From Phycisphaerae bacterium (GTDB lineage Bacteria > Planctomycetota > Phycisphaerae > SM23-33): a DNA stretch of 64,000 nt. The DNA is taken from assembly GCA_018335035.1 (NCBI GenBank), contig JAGXKT010000002.1:62001-126000 (forward strand). The letters run 5' to 3'. Below are positions 52,604 to 60,992 of this stretch, piece by piece. The number at the start of each line of letters is the position of its first letter. The stretch's first letter is position 1. Both the position numbers and the translations under genes were made by a program. The notes under the pieces were generated by a model. The model searched no databases. It was given only the letters and a program-made list of their open reading frames with translations, and was not told the DNA's origin.

Positions 52604-55336
52604 TTACTCGATGCGCATCGCCTCCATCGGGGCCAGGCGAGCGGCCACCCAGGCGGGGTACACCGCCGCCAGTGCCGATATCACCACGCCGATGACAAAG
52701 GACAGCCCGGCCGTGGCCAGAAGGTCCACCGCCGGCAACTGCTGCAACGCCGTCGTGCCGTATTGAAGCGCGGTTCGCAAGATGCCCAGAACCAGTCCAA
52801 GCACCAGGCCGATGATGCTGCCGGCGACCCCTTGCAGGCACGATTCCAGCACGAAGTTAATCATGATGAACCCGTCCGTGGCACCGAGGCACTTCATCGT
52901 GGCGATTTCGCGGAATCGTTCGGTGACGCTCATCAGCATCGCGTTGGCGATTCCCACGACGCAGACGATGAAGCTGACGACCAGCAGCCAGATCGTGCGT
53001 GCCGAGAAGCCCATGAAGCCCGTTTTGACCGTCAGGGCGGAGACCTCGGCCTCCGTCTCGGCCAGTTCGCGTGCGGCCAATTGCCGCTCGGCGACCTGTT
53101 CGACCCGCTCGGCGGTCAGGCCCAACGGCTTCAGCGAGGCGACTTTGCCGAGCAGGTCGTTGACCCACTCCGCCTCGGCTTTGTCCGTCGCGACACGCAT
53201 CAGCGCATCGGCGGTGACATCGTCTTCGGACAGGTCGTTCCTGTGCTTGGCCAGCTCCTCGCGCAGCAACGGAGCCGTCACGAGCGTGCGCAGGCGCTCG
53301 GCGTCGCGCTTGAGCCCGACGTGTTCCTGTATCTTCCGGAGGTCCTTGTCGCCCATGTGAAATTCGGCGCGAGCCAGGGCGGCCTGTGCCTTCTCGTCGG
53401 CGGCCGCCAGCAGGTCCACGGGCGAACGCTCGGCAAGCAGCGCCGGTTCATCGGACGCGGCATCGCCCCGCAGGGCGGCGATGGCTTCGGCATGGCCGGC
53501 TGCAATACGCGCGTGCAGTGCCGGCGCGCGGCGGCGATCGTCGAGGTAGTGCTCGAACAGCCGATACCCCGCCTCCTGCGGTACCGCCGCGCCGAGCCAC
53601 CTCTCGGCGAAGCGTACGTGTTGCGCCATCCAGCCGGGCAGCGGCAGTGTCACGCCCTGCTCGCGCAGGGCCTCGCGCAGCGCGGCGGCGGGATCGGCGG
53701 CCGGGAACGCACCGTAGTTGTCCAGGTGTTGTTCGGGCGTCATGGACGCGAGAAAATCCAGATAGCTTTGCGTCCGCGCCGGCAGCTTGACGAGCAAGGT
53801 CATCTGCGCGTCGGTCAATTCGCCCCAGTTCCGGTATTCGCGGCGTTCAGCGTCGCCCAACGATCCGGACGTGAACCGCTCGGCGACCTGGTCGGCCGTG
53901 AGCGGCTTGCAAAGCCGCAGTATCCAACGGCGGAACGTTTTCGCCGTGTCGGTGGCGGGGGGAGTGTCCGGGAGCATCTCGAAAAGAATCTGCCCCGGCT
54001 CGACGGTGTCGCCCTCGGCCGCGTGCCAGGAGATGATCGTCCCCTTGCTCATCGTGTTGACCTTGGTCATGACGACGGGCACGACGTTCTCGGGCCGAGC
54101 GGCTTGCCGCGCCGCGTCCGCCTCGAGTGACTCGAGGTACGCCTCGACGCCGGCGTCACTCTCGCTCAGGTAGGCGACCGGCTCATGGACGGCGACGGTC
54201 TGTCCGGCGCCGGCGACGATCTTCGCCAGTCGCCCGCGCCGTGCGGCTTCGACCGTAACGGCGGCCTTGTCCGTCTCGGTCAGGGCGGCCTGGTGAATCC
54301 GCTCGGTGGAGAGGGACGCGCCGCCAAGGCCGCGCGCCTTGTCGGTCAAGGAAACAAGCCAGTCGGCGCCGCTCGACGAACTGACCTCCTCCAGTAGCGA
54401 CCGGGCGTTGACCTCGTGCGGTTCGATATTGCGCCGCTCAGCGAGCCGTGCCTTGAGCAGAGACGAGTTTAACGCCGCTTCGATCCGCTGGGCGTCGTGG
54501 GCGTAAGCGGCCTCGCGCTGCACCGTCTGCAGGTCTTCCCGCTGGATGCGGAAGCCCACCGCGTCGGCCGACAGCGCCGCGTGCAGCGCGTCGGCATCCG
54601 TCGTGGCCAGAACATCGAGCGGCTCGCGCTCATGGAGAAGCCGGCCGGGCTGGTTGAGCGTTTCGATGGCCTCGGCGTGTCCGGCGATGACGCGTTCGCG
54701 CCACGCGCGGGTGGTCCACCAGTCGCGGAGGAAGCCCTCAAAGGCGTCGAGCGACGTCGGCAGCGGCTTGCCGATCTCGGAGAGGTAGTCCGTCATCCGT
54801 TTCAGCGCGTCCTCGTTGAGCCGCGCGGTGTCGGCGTCGGACGCCTCGTGATCGATCAGGGCGCCGAACATGCGCGGTCCGCTGTGCCGGGTTCCGTTCA
54901 GGGCGCGGCGGCGGCGGGCCTCGGTCATCTGCGTGAAGAACGTCAGGTACGTCTGCTGGCGACGGGCGACATCGTGCAACTGCCCGAGCTGCTCGTCGTT
55001 CAGTTCCGCCCAGGCGCGCATCTCGTTCCAGCGCGGCCCGCCGCGCTCGGCACGGGCGATCGTGCCGCTCAATTCCGCCAGGTTCGGCGGTTCGGCGAGC
55101 CGGCCCACCCAGAACTGCAGCATCTTCCGCGGGGCGACCTCCGCCTCAAGTGCATCGGCCACACGCCGCGTGATCACGCTCTCGGAGAGCATGGTCATCA
55201 GAAACGCGGTCGCCAGCGCGATAATGCCCACCGTGATGGCCGCCCGGAACAGGCGGTACTTGACGCCGCTGAGCACGAGCTCCACGCAACGCCGTAGCGG
55301 GGGGCGGTGCTGCCGTTTGACCTCGACGGACTTCAT
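52604..55336 (-). CDS. FtsX-type permease with duplicated periplasmic domain and lipoyl-like half-motifs
   Basis: 910 aa. Helix 1 (about 31-50) and three C-terminal FtsX helices (about 780-800, 830-855, 870-895) with the coupling segment MSVTERFREIATMKCLGATDGF mark a MacB/LolE-type permease. The 700-residue periplasmic part holds two homologous units, A (about 71-350) and B (about 466-753). Compare MRAWAELNDEQLGQL with YRNWGELTDAQMTLL, and VIAGHAEAIETL with IAAGHAEAIAAL. Between them are two halves of a lipoyl/biotinyl-type domain in swapped order: TETDKAAVTVEAARRGRLAK (353-372), then VVMTKVNTMSKGTIISWHAA (421-440) with EGDTVEPGQILFEM. This suggests that a MacA-like adaptor is built into the permease. 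Confidence 0.85.
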   Translation of the reverse strand: MKSVEVKRQHRPPLRRCVELVLSGVKYRLFRAAITVGIIALATAFLMTMLSESVITRRVADALEAEVAPRKMLQFWVGRLAEPPNLAELSGTIARAERGGPRWNEMRAWAELNDEQLGQLHDVARRQQTYLTFFTQMTEARRRRALNGTRHSGPRMFGALIDHEASDADTARLNEDALKRMTDYLSEIGKPLPTSLDAFEGFLRDWWTTRAWRERVIAGHAEAIETLNQPGRLLHEREPLDVLATTDADALHAALSADAVGFRIQREDLQTVQREAAYAHDAQRIEAALNSSLLKARLAERRNIEPHEVNARSLLEEVSSSSGADWLVSLTDKARGLGGASLSTERIHQAALTETDKAAVTVEAARRGRLAKIVAGAGQTVAVHEPVAYLSESDAGVEAYLESLEADAARQAARPENVVPVVMTKVNTMSKGTIISWHAAEGDTVEPGQILFEMLPDTPPATDTAKTFRRWILRLCKPLTADQVAERFTSGSLGDAERREYRNWGELTDAQMTLLVKLPARTQSYLDFLASMTPEQHLDNYGAFPAADPAAALREALREQGVTLPLPGWMAQHVRFAERWLGAAVPQEAGYRLFEHYLDDRRRAPALHARIAAGHAEAIAALRGDAASDEPALLAERSPVDLLAAADEKAQAALARAEFHMGDKDLRKIQEHVGLKRDAERLRTLVTAPLLREELAKHRNDLSEDDVTADALMRVATDKAEAEWVNDLLGKVASLKPLGLTAERVEQVAERQLAARELAETEAEVSALTVKTGFMGFSARTIWLLVVSFIVCVVGIANAMLMSVTERFREIATMKCLGATDGFIMINFVLESCLQGVAGSIIGLVLGLVLGILRTALQYGTTALQQLPAVDLLATAGLSFVIGVVISALAAVYPAWVAARLAPMEAMRIE

Positions 55337-55351
55337 GCTCTGTCGCTTTCC

Positions 55352-55750
55352 TTACTTCGTGCCCACGATGGCCACGAGGCCGCGCTGAGTCAACTGCTTC
55401 AGGAATGTCGTCACCGATAGCTGCGCTTCGCGAAACGTTAGCTTATGGACGGCGGCGAACTTTTCAATGATTTCCTCCACGGTGCGCCGTCCGTCGCACA
55501 GCTCCAGGACCTCGCGACCGGGCGCGTCCAGTTCCACCTGCCGATGCGACGAGAACGGGATGATCCAGCTGATCGGCGGCACGAGCCACTTCGGGCGGTT
55601 CAGCGGCACGCGCACGCGACAGCCGCCGTCGCGGAAATCGTGAACCTCCATCGCCTCATTGCGGTACGCCACGGCCGCCAGAAGTTGCTCGGCGGGGTAA
55701 GCCGTCTTGGCCTTCGCGCTGGCGCGATTGTCTCGTCGGCTGCGCTTCAT
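55352..55750 (-). CDS. PqqD-family protein
   Basis: 132 aa. The C-terminal 65 residues are a PqqD-like winged helix: VELDAPGREVLELCDGRRTVEEIIEKFAA (about 72-100) and VTTFLKQLTQRGLVAIVG. In RiPP pathways this fold (RRE) binds leader peptides. A basic N-terminus (KRSRRDNRASAKAK) and a Pro/Trp-rich stretch (NRPKWLVPPISWIIPFSSHR, about 51-70) precede it. The ATG overlaps the upstream stop by 4 bp and the permease starts 15 bp downstream. No precursor peptide or maturase is beside it, so it probably recognises a protein or peptide for the ABC machine (inference). Confidence 0.85.
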   Translation of the reverse strand: MKRSRRDNRASAKAKTAYPAEQLLAAVAYRNEAMEVHDFRDGGCRVRVPLNRPKWLVPPISWIIPFSSHRQVELDAPGREVLELCDGRRTVEEIIEKFAAVHKLTFREAQLSVTTFLKQLTQRGLVAIVGTK

Positions 55751-56703
55751 GGGGCGGATGTTACCACATCCGGGACGTCCCGGCAGCAGCGGACCTCCAG
55801 TGCGCCGGGGAGCGTCAGCTCCGCCTGGCGCCGAATCTGCGTGAGCACGATGTGATAGACGCGCCCTTCGGAAGGGCACTGCCACGCCTGCTCGTACCGC
55901 ACGCGCTTGTACCCGCGCAGCGACGCGATCGGCGTGACCTTGGCCCAACTGAGCAGCTCGTAGCCGCGATGACCGTTGACGTGCACCAGCCCCTCGCGCG
56001 CCAGCCGGTGGTCTTCCGGCTTCTGGCCGCGCAGCCAGTCGCGCAGCGACCCGTCGAGCCAGTGCTCGGGCATCGCCAGGCGCTCGACGGTCAGTTCCGG
56101 GCTGCGTCGCTCGGACGTTTGGAACTCCCACGTCACCCGCCCGACGTCCGCGCGGCATTCGTGCAGGCCGAACTGCCGATCCAGCGTGATGCTCAACCCC
56201 ATCGCCTGCCAGAGCCGCGGGTCCGCGTCACGGGCCTCGGCCTCGAACGACTCGAGAACACGACGCTGGAGGGCGTCGTCGCGTGTGTCCGGCCAGATGA
56301 GGACGGCCTCGACGAGCCAGCGGCGGTCGTTGAAGAATCGTGCGACGTGGACGACTTGTCCGTCGGGCGCGTCACGGACGATGCCGTGCCACGGATCGGG
56401 GGGATTGGGCAGGTCTCGGATCTCCGTACGCGTCTGCTTGCTCGTGCGGCGGCGGTGCTTGTCCAGCATGCCGTCAAGATTGGGCTTGCGCGTCAATTGC
56501 AGCCACTTGACATCGAGCCGGTGGTATCGTCGATCGGAGAAGGTCAGCCGCGCCGGTTCGTTGGGTCCGCTGATCCGCGCCAGTTCCCACGCGGCCGGGT
56601 GGTCCAGCGCCAGCCCGCGCCAGCACGTGCGGTCCATGCGCGCCGCGCCGGGGGGGTGCGGGGCGGCGCCATGGTGTGTCGGGTCTGTTGCAGATCGCCT
56701 CAT
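55747..56703 (-). CDS. Unknown 318-aa protein, first gene of the ABC operon
   Basis: No family recognised. It has no signal peptide or membrane helix. It is rich in Trp and Arg and contains two similar beta-rich halves: LTFSDRRYHRLDVKWLQLTRKPNLDGML (about 53-80) followed by VVHVARFFNDRRWLVEAVLIWP; and later WEFQTSERRSPELTVERLAMP and YELLSWAKVTPIASLRGYKRVRYEQAWQCP. The pattern suggests a lipocalin-like or other barrel domain acting in the cytoplasm. The end contains paired cysteines (VRCCRDVPDV). GGAAG about 10 nt before ATG 56703 supports that start; ATG 56637 is an alternative. It lies 101 bp after xylA, without a visible promoter. Confidence 0.7.
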   Translation of the reverse strand: MRRSATDPTHHGAAPHPPGAARMDRTCWRGLALDHPAAWELARISGPNEPARLTFSDRRYHRLDVKWLQLTRKPNLDGMLDKHRRRTSKQTRTEIRDLPNPPDPWHGIVRDAPDGQVVHVARFFNDRRWLVEAVLIWPDTRDDALQRRVLESFEAEARDADPRLWQAMGLSITLDRQFGLHECRADVGRVTWEFQTSERRSPELTVERLAMPEHWLDGSLRDWLRGQKPEDHRLAREGLVHVNGHRGYELLSWAKVTPIASLRGYKRVRYEQAWQCPSEGRVYHIVLTQIRRQAELTLPGALEVRCCRDVPDVVTSAP

Positions 56704-56804
56704 GCCGGGGTGGCTTCCTGTTCGCTCGCGGGGCTCGGTGCGGCGGCGGGCGCGCCGCGTCCGCCTGCGGACATGGTGCCAACGTCCGCCGTGCCGGCTG
56801 CGCC

Positions 56805-58115
56805 CTACAGGTATGCGTTGACGATGTTCTCGAGCATCTCGACGCGCCCGGAGGCGTTGGCGTCGGGGGTGCCCTTGGCGGCCATGTACTCGGCCAGCTC
56901 GGCCATCGTCTTGTTGCCCGCCTCGATCTCGGCGCCGAGCCCGCTATCCCAGCTAACGTAGCGGTCCTTGACGAACGCGTCCAGAGCGCCGTCGGCGCGA
57001 ATCGCCGCGGCGATCTTGAGCCCGCGGGCAAAGGCGTCCATCGCCCCGACGTGAGCGTGGACGAGGTCGATCGGTTCAAAACTTTCCCGCGCGACGTGCG
57101 CGTCGAAGTTCAGCCCCCCCGTGGTAAATCCGCCGGCCGAGAGGATCGTCAGCATCGCCCGCGTCGCCTCGTATAGGTCCGTGGGGAACTGGTCGGTGTC
57201 CCAGCCCAGAAGCAGGTCACCCCGGTTGGCGTCCACGGACCCGAGAATGCGATTGGCCGCGGCATACTCAAGCTCATGCTGGAAGGTATGCCCCGCCAGC
57301 GTCGCGTGGTTCGACTCAATGTTCAGCTTGAAGTGCTCCACCAGGCCGTACTTCTGGAGGAAGGCGTAGCACGCGGCCGCATCGCTGTCGTATTGGTGCT
57401 TCGTCGGTTCCTTCGGCTTCGGCTCGATGTAGAACTGCCCCTCGAAGCCGATGGCATGCTTGTGCTCGACGGCCAGATGCAGCAGCCGGGCCATGTGGTC
57501 CAGCTCCCGGCCCATGTCGGTGTTCAGCAGCGACTTGTATCCCTCGCGCCCGCCCCAGAAGACATACCCCTGTGCGCCGAGCCGCTTGGCGACCTCCATC
57601 GCCTTGGCGATCTGCGCCGCGGCGTAGGCGAACACGTCGGCGTTGGGGCTCGTGCCCGCTCCGTGCATGAAGCGCGGATTGGCGAACAGGTTGGCCGTGC
57701 CCCACAGCGGCGTGATGCCCGTGCGTTCCTGCTCGGCCGCCAGCAGCGTGACGATCTCGTCAAGGTTCTCGTTGGTCTCGGCGAGCGTGTCGCCCTCGGG
57801 GGCCACGTCGCGGTCGTGGAAGCAGTAGAACTGGACGCCGAGCTTCTCGCACAACTCGAAGCACGCGGTGACCTTGTTGCGCGCGGCTTGCATCGGGTCG
57901 TCGTCCGCCCACGGCATCTGCCGCGTCTCCGTGCCGAACGGATCGTCGCCGCCGTTGCAGAAACTGTGCCAGTAGGCGACCGAGAACCGCAGGTGCTCCC
58001 GCATGGGCTTGCCCTCGACGCGTTCGTCGGGGTTATAGTGCTTGAACGCCAGCGGCTTCTTCGACTCGGGCCCCTCGTAGGCCACCTTCTCAACGCCGGG
58101 AAACGCGCGATCCAT
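56805..58115 (-). CDS. xylA: Xylose isomerase
   Basis: 436 aa, TIM barrel that interconverts xylose and xylulose (also glucose and fructose). Signatures: FCFHDRD-type [12 protein letters not shown] with the catalytic His, [16 protein letters not shown] (metal and substrate site), [21 protein letters not shown], and [15 protein letters not shown]. Length matches class II enzymes. It has a good promoter and AGGAG 8 nt before ATG 58115. No xylB is adjacent. Confidence 0.97.
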   Translation of the reverse strand: MDRAFPGVEKVAYEGPESKKPLAFKHYNPDERVEGKPMREHLRFSVAYWHSFCNGGDDPFGTETRQMPWADDDPMQAARNKVTACFELCEKLGVQFYCFHDRDVAPEGDTLAETNENLDEIVTLLAAEQERTGITPLWGTANLFANPRFMHGAGTSPNADVFAYAAAQIAKAMEVAKRLGAQGYVFWGGREGYKSLLNTDMGRELDHMARLLHLAVEHKHAIGFEGQFYIEPKPKEPTKHQYDSDAAACYAFLQKYGLVEHFKLNIESNHATLAGHTFQHELEYAAANRILGSVDANRGDLLLGWDTDQFPTDLYEATRAMLTILSAGGFTTGGLNFDAHVARESFEPIDLVHAHVGAMDAFARGLKIAAAIRADGALDAFVKDRYVSWDSGLGAEIEAGNKTMAELAEYMAAKGTPDANASGRVEMLENIVNAYL

Positions 58116-58171
58116 TAATGCTGCTCCTGGTCAGGTTTTGCGTTAAAGCTTGGTCGAAACGTGGCCGCGGC

Positions 58172-58200
58172 ATTGTAGCGGAACGCTCATGTCGGGACAA
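58172..58200 (-). promoter_or_regulatory. xylA promoter
   Basis: On the minus strand TTGTCC (58200-58195) and TACAAT (58177-58172) are 17 bp apart, giving a leader of about 50 nt. Confidence 0.6.
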
Positions 58201-58344
58201 GGCGGCGACGGACCCAGAAGCAATAAAGGAGGCACTTTTTTGAAATGCGGGACAAATAGTAATTCCAAAGCGGCTCACCCCGGGGGCTCGTGTGTTGCGT
58301 GGGGGGGGTGTCCGTGCGCACGTCAGGTTTCCTGCGCTTCGGGT

Positions 58345-58373
58345 TTGCCCGCCGTTGCCTGGGGGGCTACACT
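58345..58373 (+). promoter_or_regulatory. nadB promoter, near-leaderless
   Basis: TTGCCC at 58345-58350 and TACACT at 58368-58373 are 17 bp apart. The start would fall near 58380, at or just before GTG 58383 and ATG 58389. Confidence 0.5.
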
Positions 58374-58388
58374 CGGTGCATCGTGGAG

Positions 58389-60044
58389 ATGCCTTATCTT
58401 CAACGCCGGTACCTCGTCAGCTTCGAAGGCCACCGCCTGCCGCACATCGTCACCGACGTGCTGATCATCGGCGGCGGGATCGCCGGGCTGCGCGCCGCGC
58501 TGGCCGCCGCTGAGTATGGCCGGGTGATCGTTGCCACCAAGGGCGATTTCCATGCGTCCAACAGCTACTACGCTCAGGGGGGGCTGGCCGCGGCGCTCGA
58601 CGAGGCCGACACGATCGAGGCGCACGTGGCCGATACCGTGGCGACCGCGGCCGGGCTGGGCGACGAGCAGGTCATCCGCCGCGTCATCGGCGCGGCGCCC
58701 GAGGCGATTGCCGAGCTGCGCGACTGGGGCGTGCCGTTCGACACGAACGACGAAGCTGCCGCTGCGCCGCTGCGCCTGGGGCGCGAGGGCGGTCACGGTC
58801 ATGCGCGGATCGTCCACGCCAACGGCGACGCGACCGGCGAAGCGGTCACGGAGGTGCTGCTGCAGCGGGTTGGCGGACGCAGGGACGTCAAGCTCTTCGA
58901 CCGCTGCTTCGTGATCGATCTGGCAACCGATCCACCTGCCGGCGGACCCGATTCGGCGGTGGTCGGTGCCCTGACGTACCACCCGCGATACGGGGTGCAG
59001 ATGATCTGGGCGCGGCAGACGATCCTCGCCGCCGGCGGCGCGGGCATGCTCTGGCGGGAGACGTCGAACCCCTCGGGCGCCACGGCCGACGCGATTGCGC
59101 TGGCGTTCCGCGCCGGTGCCGCCGTCGCCGACGCCGAGATGATGCAGTTTCACCCGACCACGCTGTATGTCGCCGGGTCCACGCGATCGCTGATTTCCGA
59201 GGCCGTCCGCGGCGAGGGCGCCCGCCTGCTCGATCGCCACGGGCGACGTTTCATGAGCGACTACCACGATATGGGCGAGCTGGCCCCGCGCGATACCGTC
59301 AGCCGCGCGATCCACCGGCAGATGGCCGAGACCGGCTCCACGCACGTCTACCTGGACGTGCGACACCTCGGTGCGGCCGCGTTCGCCGAGCGGTTCCCGC
59401 GGATCGACGCGCTGTGTCGCCAGTTCGGCATCGATCCGGGCAACGATCTGATCCCGGTTCACCCCGCCGCCCACTACATGATCGGCGGGGCGCGGGTGGA
59501 CGGCGACGGACGGACGAGCTTGCCGGGGCTGCTGGCCTGCGGCGAGGCGGCGGCCAGCGGGCTGCACGGCGCGAATCGGCTGGCGTCGAACAGCTTGCCC
59601 GAGGCGCTGGTGTTCGGTCGGCGTTGCGGTGAACTGGCCGGTCAATCCGCCGGCGCCGCGGGCGGTCGGCCCGTCCCGGCCGACATCGACTGGTTCAACA
59701 ACCCGTCCGAGCGGACCGCCCTGGACCTCGGCGACATCCGCAGCTCGCTACGGTCGCTGATGTGGCGCAACTGCGGCATCGTTCGCCGCGGCGAGCGTCT
59801 CGCCGAGACGCGAGAGATCATCTGCTTCTGGGGGCGCTACGTGCTGGACAAGGAATTCTTCGACGATCCGGACGGCTGGCAGATACAGAACATGCTCACG
59901 GCGGCGTTTGTCGTTTCCGAATGCGCCCTGCGTCGCGAGGAGACTCGCGGCGTGCACTATCGCGAGGACTTCCCCGAGACCGACCCGGGCTGGGCGCGCC
60001 ATCTGCTGGTCCGGCGCAGCGACGACCGGCTCATCGTCGAGTAG
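58389..60044 (+). CDS. nadB: L-aspartate oxidase
   Basis: 551 aa flavoprotein that oxidises aspartate to iminoaspartate, the first step of de novo NAD synthesis. FAD-binding DVLIIGGGIAGLRAALAAAEYG (about 22-43), substrate-loop NSYYAQGGLAAAL (about 57-69), QFHPTTLY, HPAAHYMIGGARVD and the C-terminal ASGLHGANRLASNSLPEALVFGRR are diagnostic. ATG 58389 is used; GTG 58383 is possible because the promoter predicts a start of transcription right there. No nadA or nadC is in the window. It ends 8 bp before the convergent AraC gene. Confidence 0.95.
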   Translation: MPYLQRRYLVSFEGHRLPHIVTDVLIIGGGIAGLRAALAAAEYGRVIVATKGDFHASNSYYAQGGLAAALDEADTIEAHVADTVATAAGLGDEQVIRRVIGAAPEAIAELRDWGVPFDTNDEAAAAPLRLGREGGHGHARIVHANGDATGEAVTEVLLQRVGGRRDVKLFDRCFVIDLATDPPAGGPDSAVVGALTYHPRYGVQMIWARQTILAAGGAGMLWRETSNPSGATADAIALAFRAGAAVADAEMMQFHPTTLYVAGSTRSLISEAVRGEGARLLDRHGRRFMSDYHDMGELAPRDTVSRAIHRQMAETGSTHVYLDVRHLGAAAFAERFPRIDALCRQFGIDPGNDLIPVHPAAHYMIGGARVDGDGRTSLPGLLACGEAAASGLHGANRLASNSLPEALVFGRRCGELAGQSAGAAGGRPVPADIDWFNNPSERTALDLGDIRSSLRSLMWRNCGIVRRGERLAETREIICFWGRYVLDKEFFDDPDGWQIQNMLTAAFVVSECALRREETRGVHYREDFPETDPGWARHLLVRRSDDRLIVE

Positions 60045-60052
60045 GCCCGCGG

Positions 60053-60850
60053 CTACAGGCGGCTCGGCGCCACGCCCAGCACGCGCTTGAAGACGCGCGA
60101 GAAGTGGAACGGGTCGTCGAAGCCCACGCGCCGGCCCGCCTGGCGGACCGACAGGCCCTCGCCTCGCAACAAGCGGTGCGCCCACAGAACGCACTCGCGG
60201 TGGACGTACCGCGTCGGCGTCGTGCGGAGCTCCTGGCGGAACAGGGCGTTGACGTACTGCGGCGTCAGGCCGAACGCCTCCGCCAGGTCGCGACGCGTGG
60301 GGTGTTCGGCGAGGTGCTCGCGCAAATACGCCACCATCCGTCGCATGCGCGGCGAAAGCCGGCGACCGCCCGGCTCGGCCCACTGCCGCGACAGACGCAC
60401 GTAGACCTCCTTGACGATCGTCGAGACCAGCTCGGCGCGGAACCGCCCATAGCCGCTGAACGTCTCGGCCGCTCGGCGAAACAACGCGGGTACCTCCGGA
60501 TCGTCGGACACGTCGGTCAGCGGCTGCGGCGCCGGGTCCAGCCGATACGTCCCGTCCGCGAAACGCCGCCCGGCGAGCGGCTCGTGGTGGATGCAACTGA
60601 AGAACGCCTTCTCGCAATCGCCGGCCACGCGATACACGTGGAATCGCCGCGGCGGAATCAGCAGCACCTGCCGCGGCCGGTGGATCAGCCGCCCGACGAC
60701 GTCGTCGAAATACTCGAAACGCCCCTCCACGGCGAGGATGAGTTCGACGTCGGCGATCGTTCGTCCGCCCCATTGGCGAACGGGGCCGACCGCGTGGTAA
60801 TTCGCCATCGCGACACGCGGGTCGATCTCGTGCGGGTGGCACAGACGCAT
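60053..60850 (-). CDS. AraC-family transcriptional regulator
   Basis: 265 aa. An N-terminal cupin sensing domain (about 15-110; GGRTIADVELILAVEGRFEYFDD and LIPPRRFHVYRV) is followed by two C-terminal helix-turn-helix motifs (about 170-262; RRDLAEAFGLTPQYVNALFRQEL and GFDDPFHFSRVFKRVLGVAP). It probably responds to a sugar-like or carboxylic ligand and controls the divergent URO-D-family gene. AAAGGAG about 8 nt before ATG 60850 is a strong ribosome binding site. Confidence 0.93.
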   Translation of the reverse strand: MRLCHPHEIDPRVAMANYHAVGPVRQWGGRTIADVELILAVEGRFEYFDDVVGRLIHRPRQVLLIPPRRFHVYRVAGDCEKAFFSCIHHEPLAGRRFADGTYRLDPAPQPLTDVSDDPEVPALFRRAAETFSGYGRFRAELVSTIVKEVYVRLSRQWAEPGGRRLSPRMRRMVAYLREHLAEHPTRRDLAEAFGLTPQYVNALFRQELRTTPTRYVHRECVLWAHRLLRGEGLSVRQAGRRVGFDDPFHFSRVFKRVLGVAPSRL

Positions 60851-60875
60851 GGGACCACTCCTTTGCTATCTTACG

Positions 60876-60904
60876 ATTGTACATTGTATTGCTCGAATCG
60901 TCCA
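60876..60904 (-). promoter_or_regulatory. AraC-regulator promoter
   Basis: On the minus strand TGGACG (60904-60899) and TACAAT (60881-60876) are 17 bp apart. A second TACAAT lies directly upstream of the first. The flanks ACGATT (60873-60878) and AATCGT (60896-60901) form an inverted repeat that could bind a regulator. Confidence 0.5.
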
Positions 60905-60932
60905 TTCACAGCCGTAACGCGGGCGGTACAAT
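60905..60932 (+). promoter_or_regulatory. Promoter of the URO-D-family gene
   Basis: TTCACA at 60905-60910 and TACAAT at 60927-60932 are 16 bp apart. The -35 abuts that of the divergent AraC promoter, so the two promoters stand back to back. GTCCATT (60900-60906) and AATGGAC (60930-60936) are inverted repeats around it. Confidence 0.55.
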
Positions 60933-60992
60933 GGACCCGCCGGTTTACGAACAATCATTGTGGCCGCCATCCGCGGCGAGAAGAGGGCAATC

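Noticed and set aside
58150-58464. Full 104-codon frame upstream of nadB
   Set aside because: Start region has no ribosome binding site and overlaps the xylA promoter; only the internal TTG start has some support and is listed as a finding.
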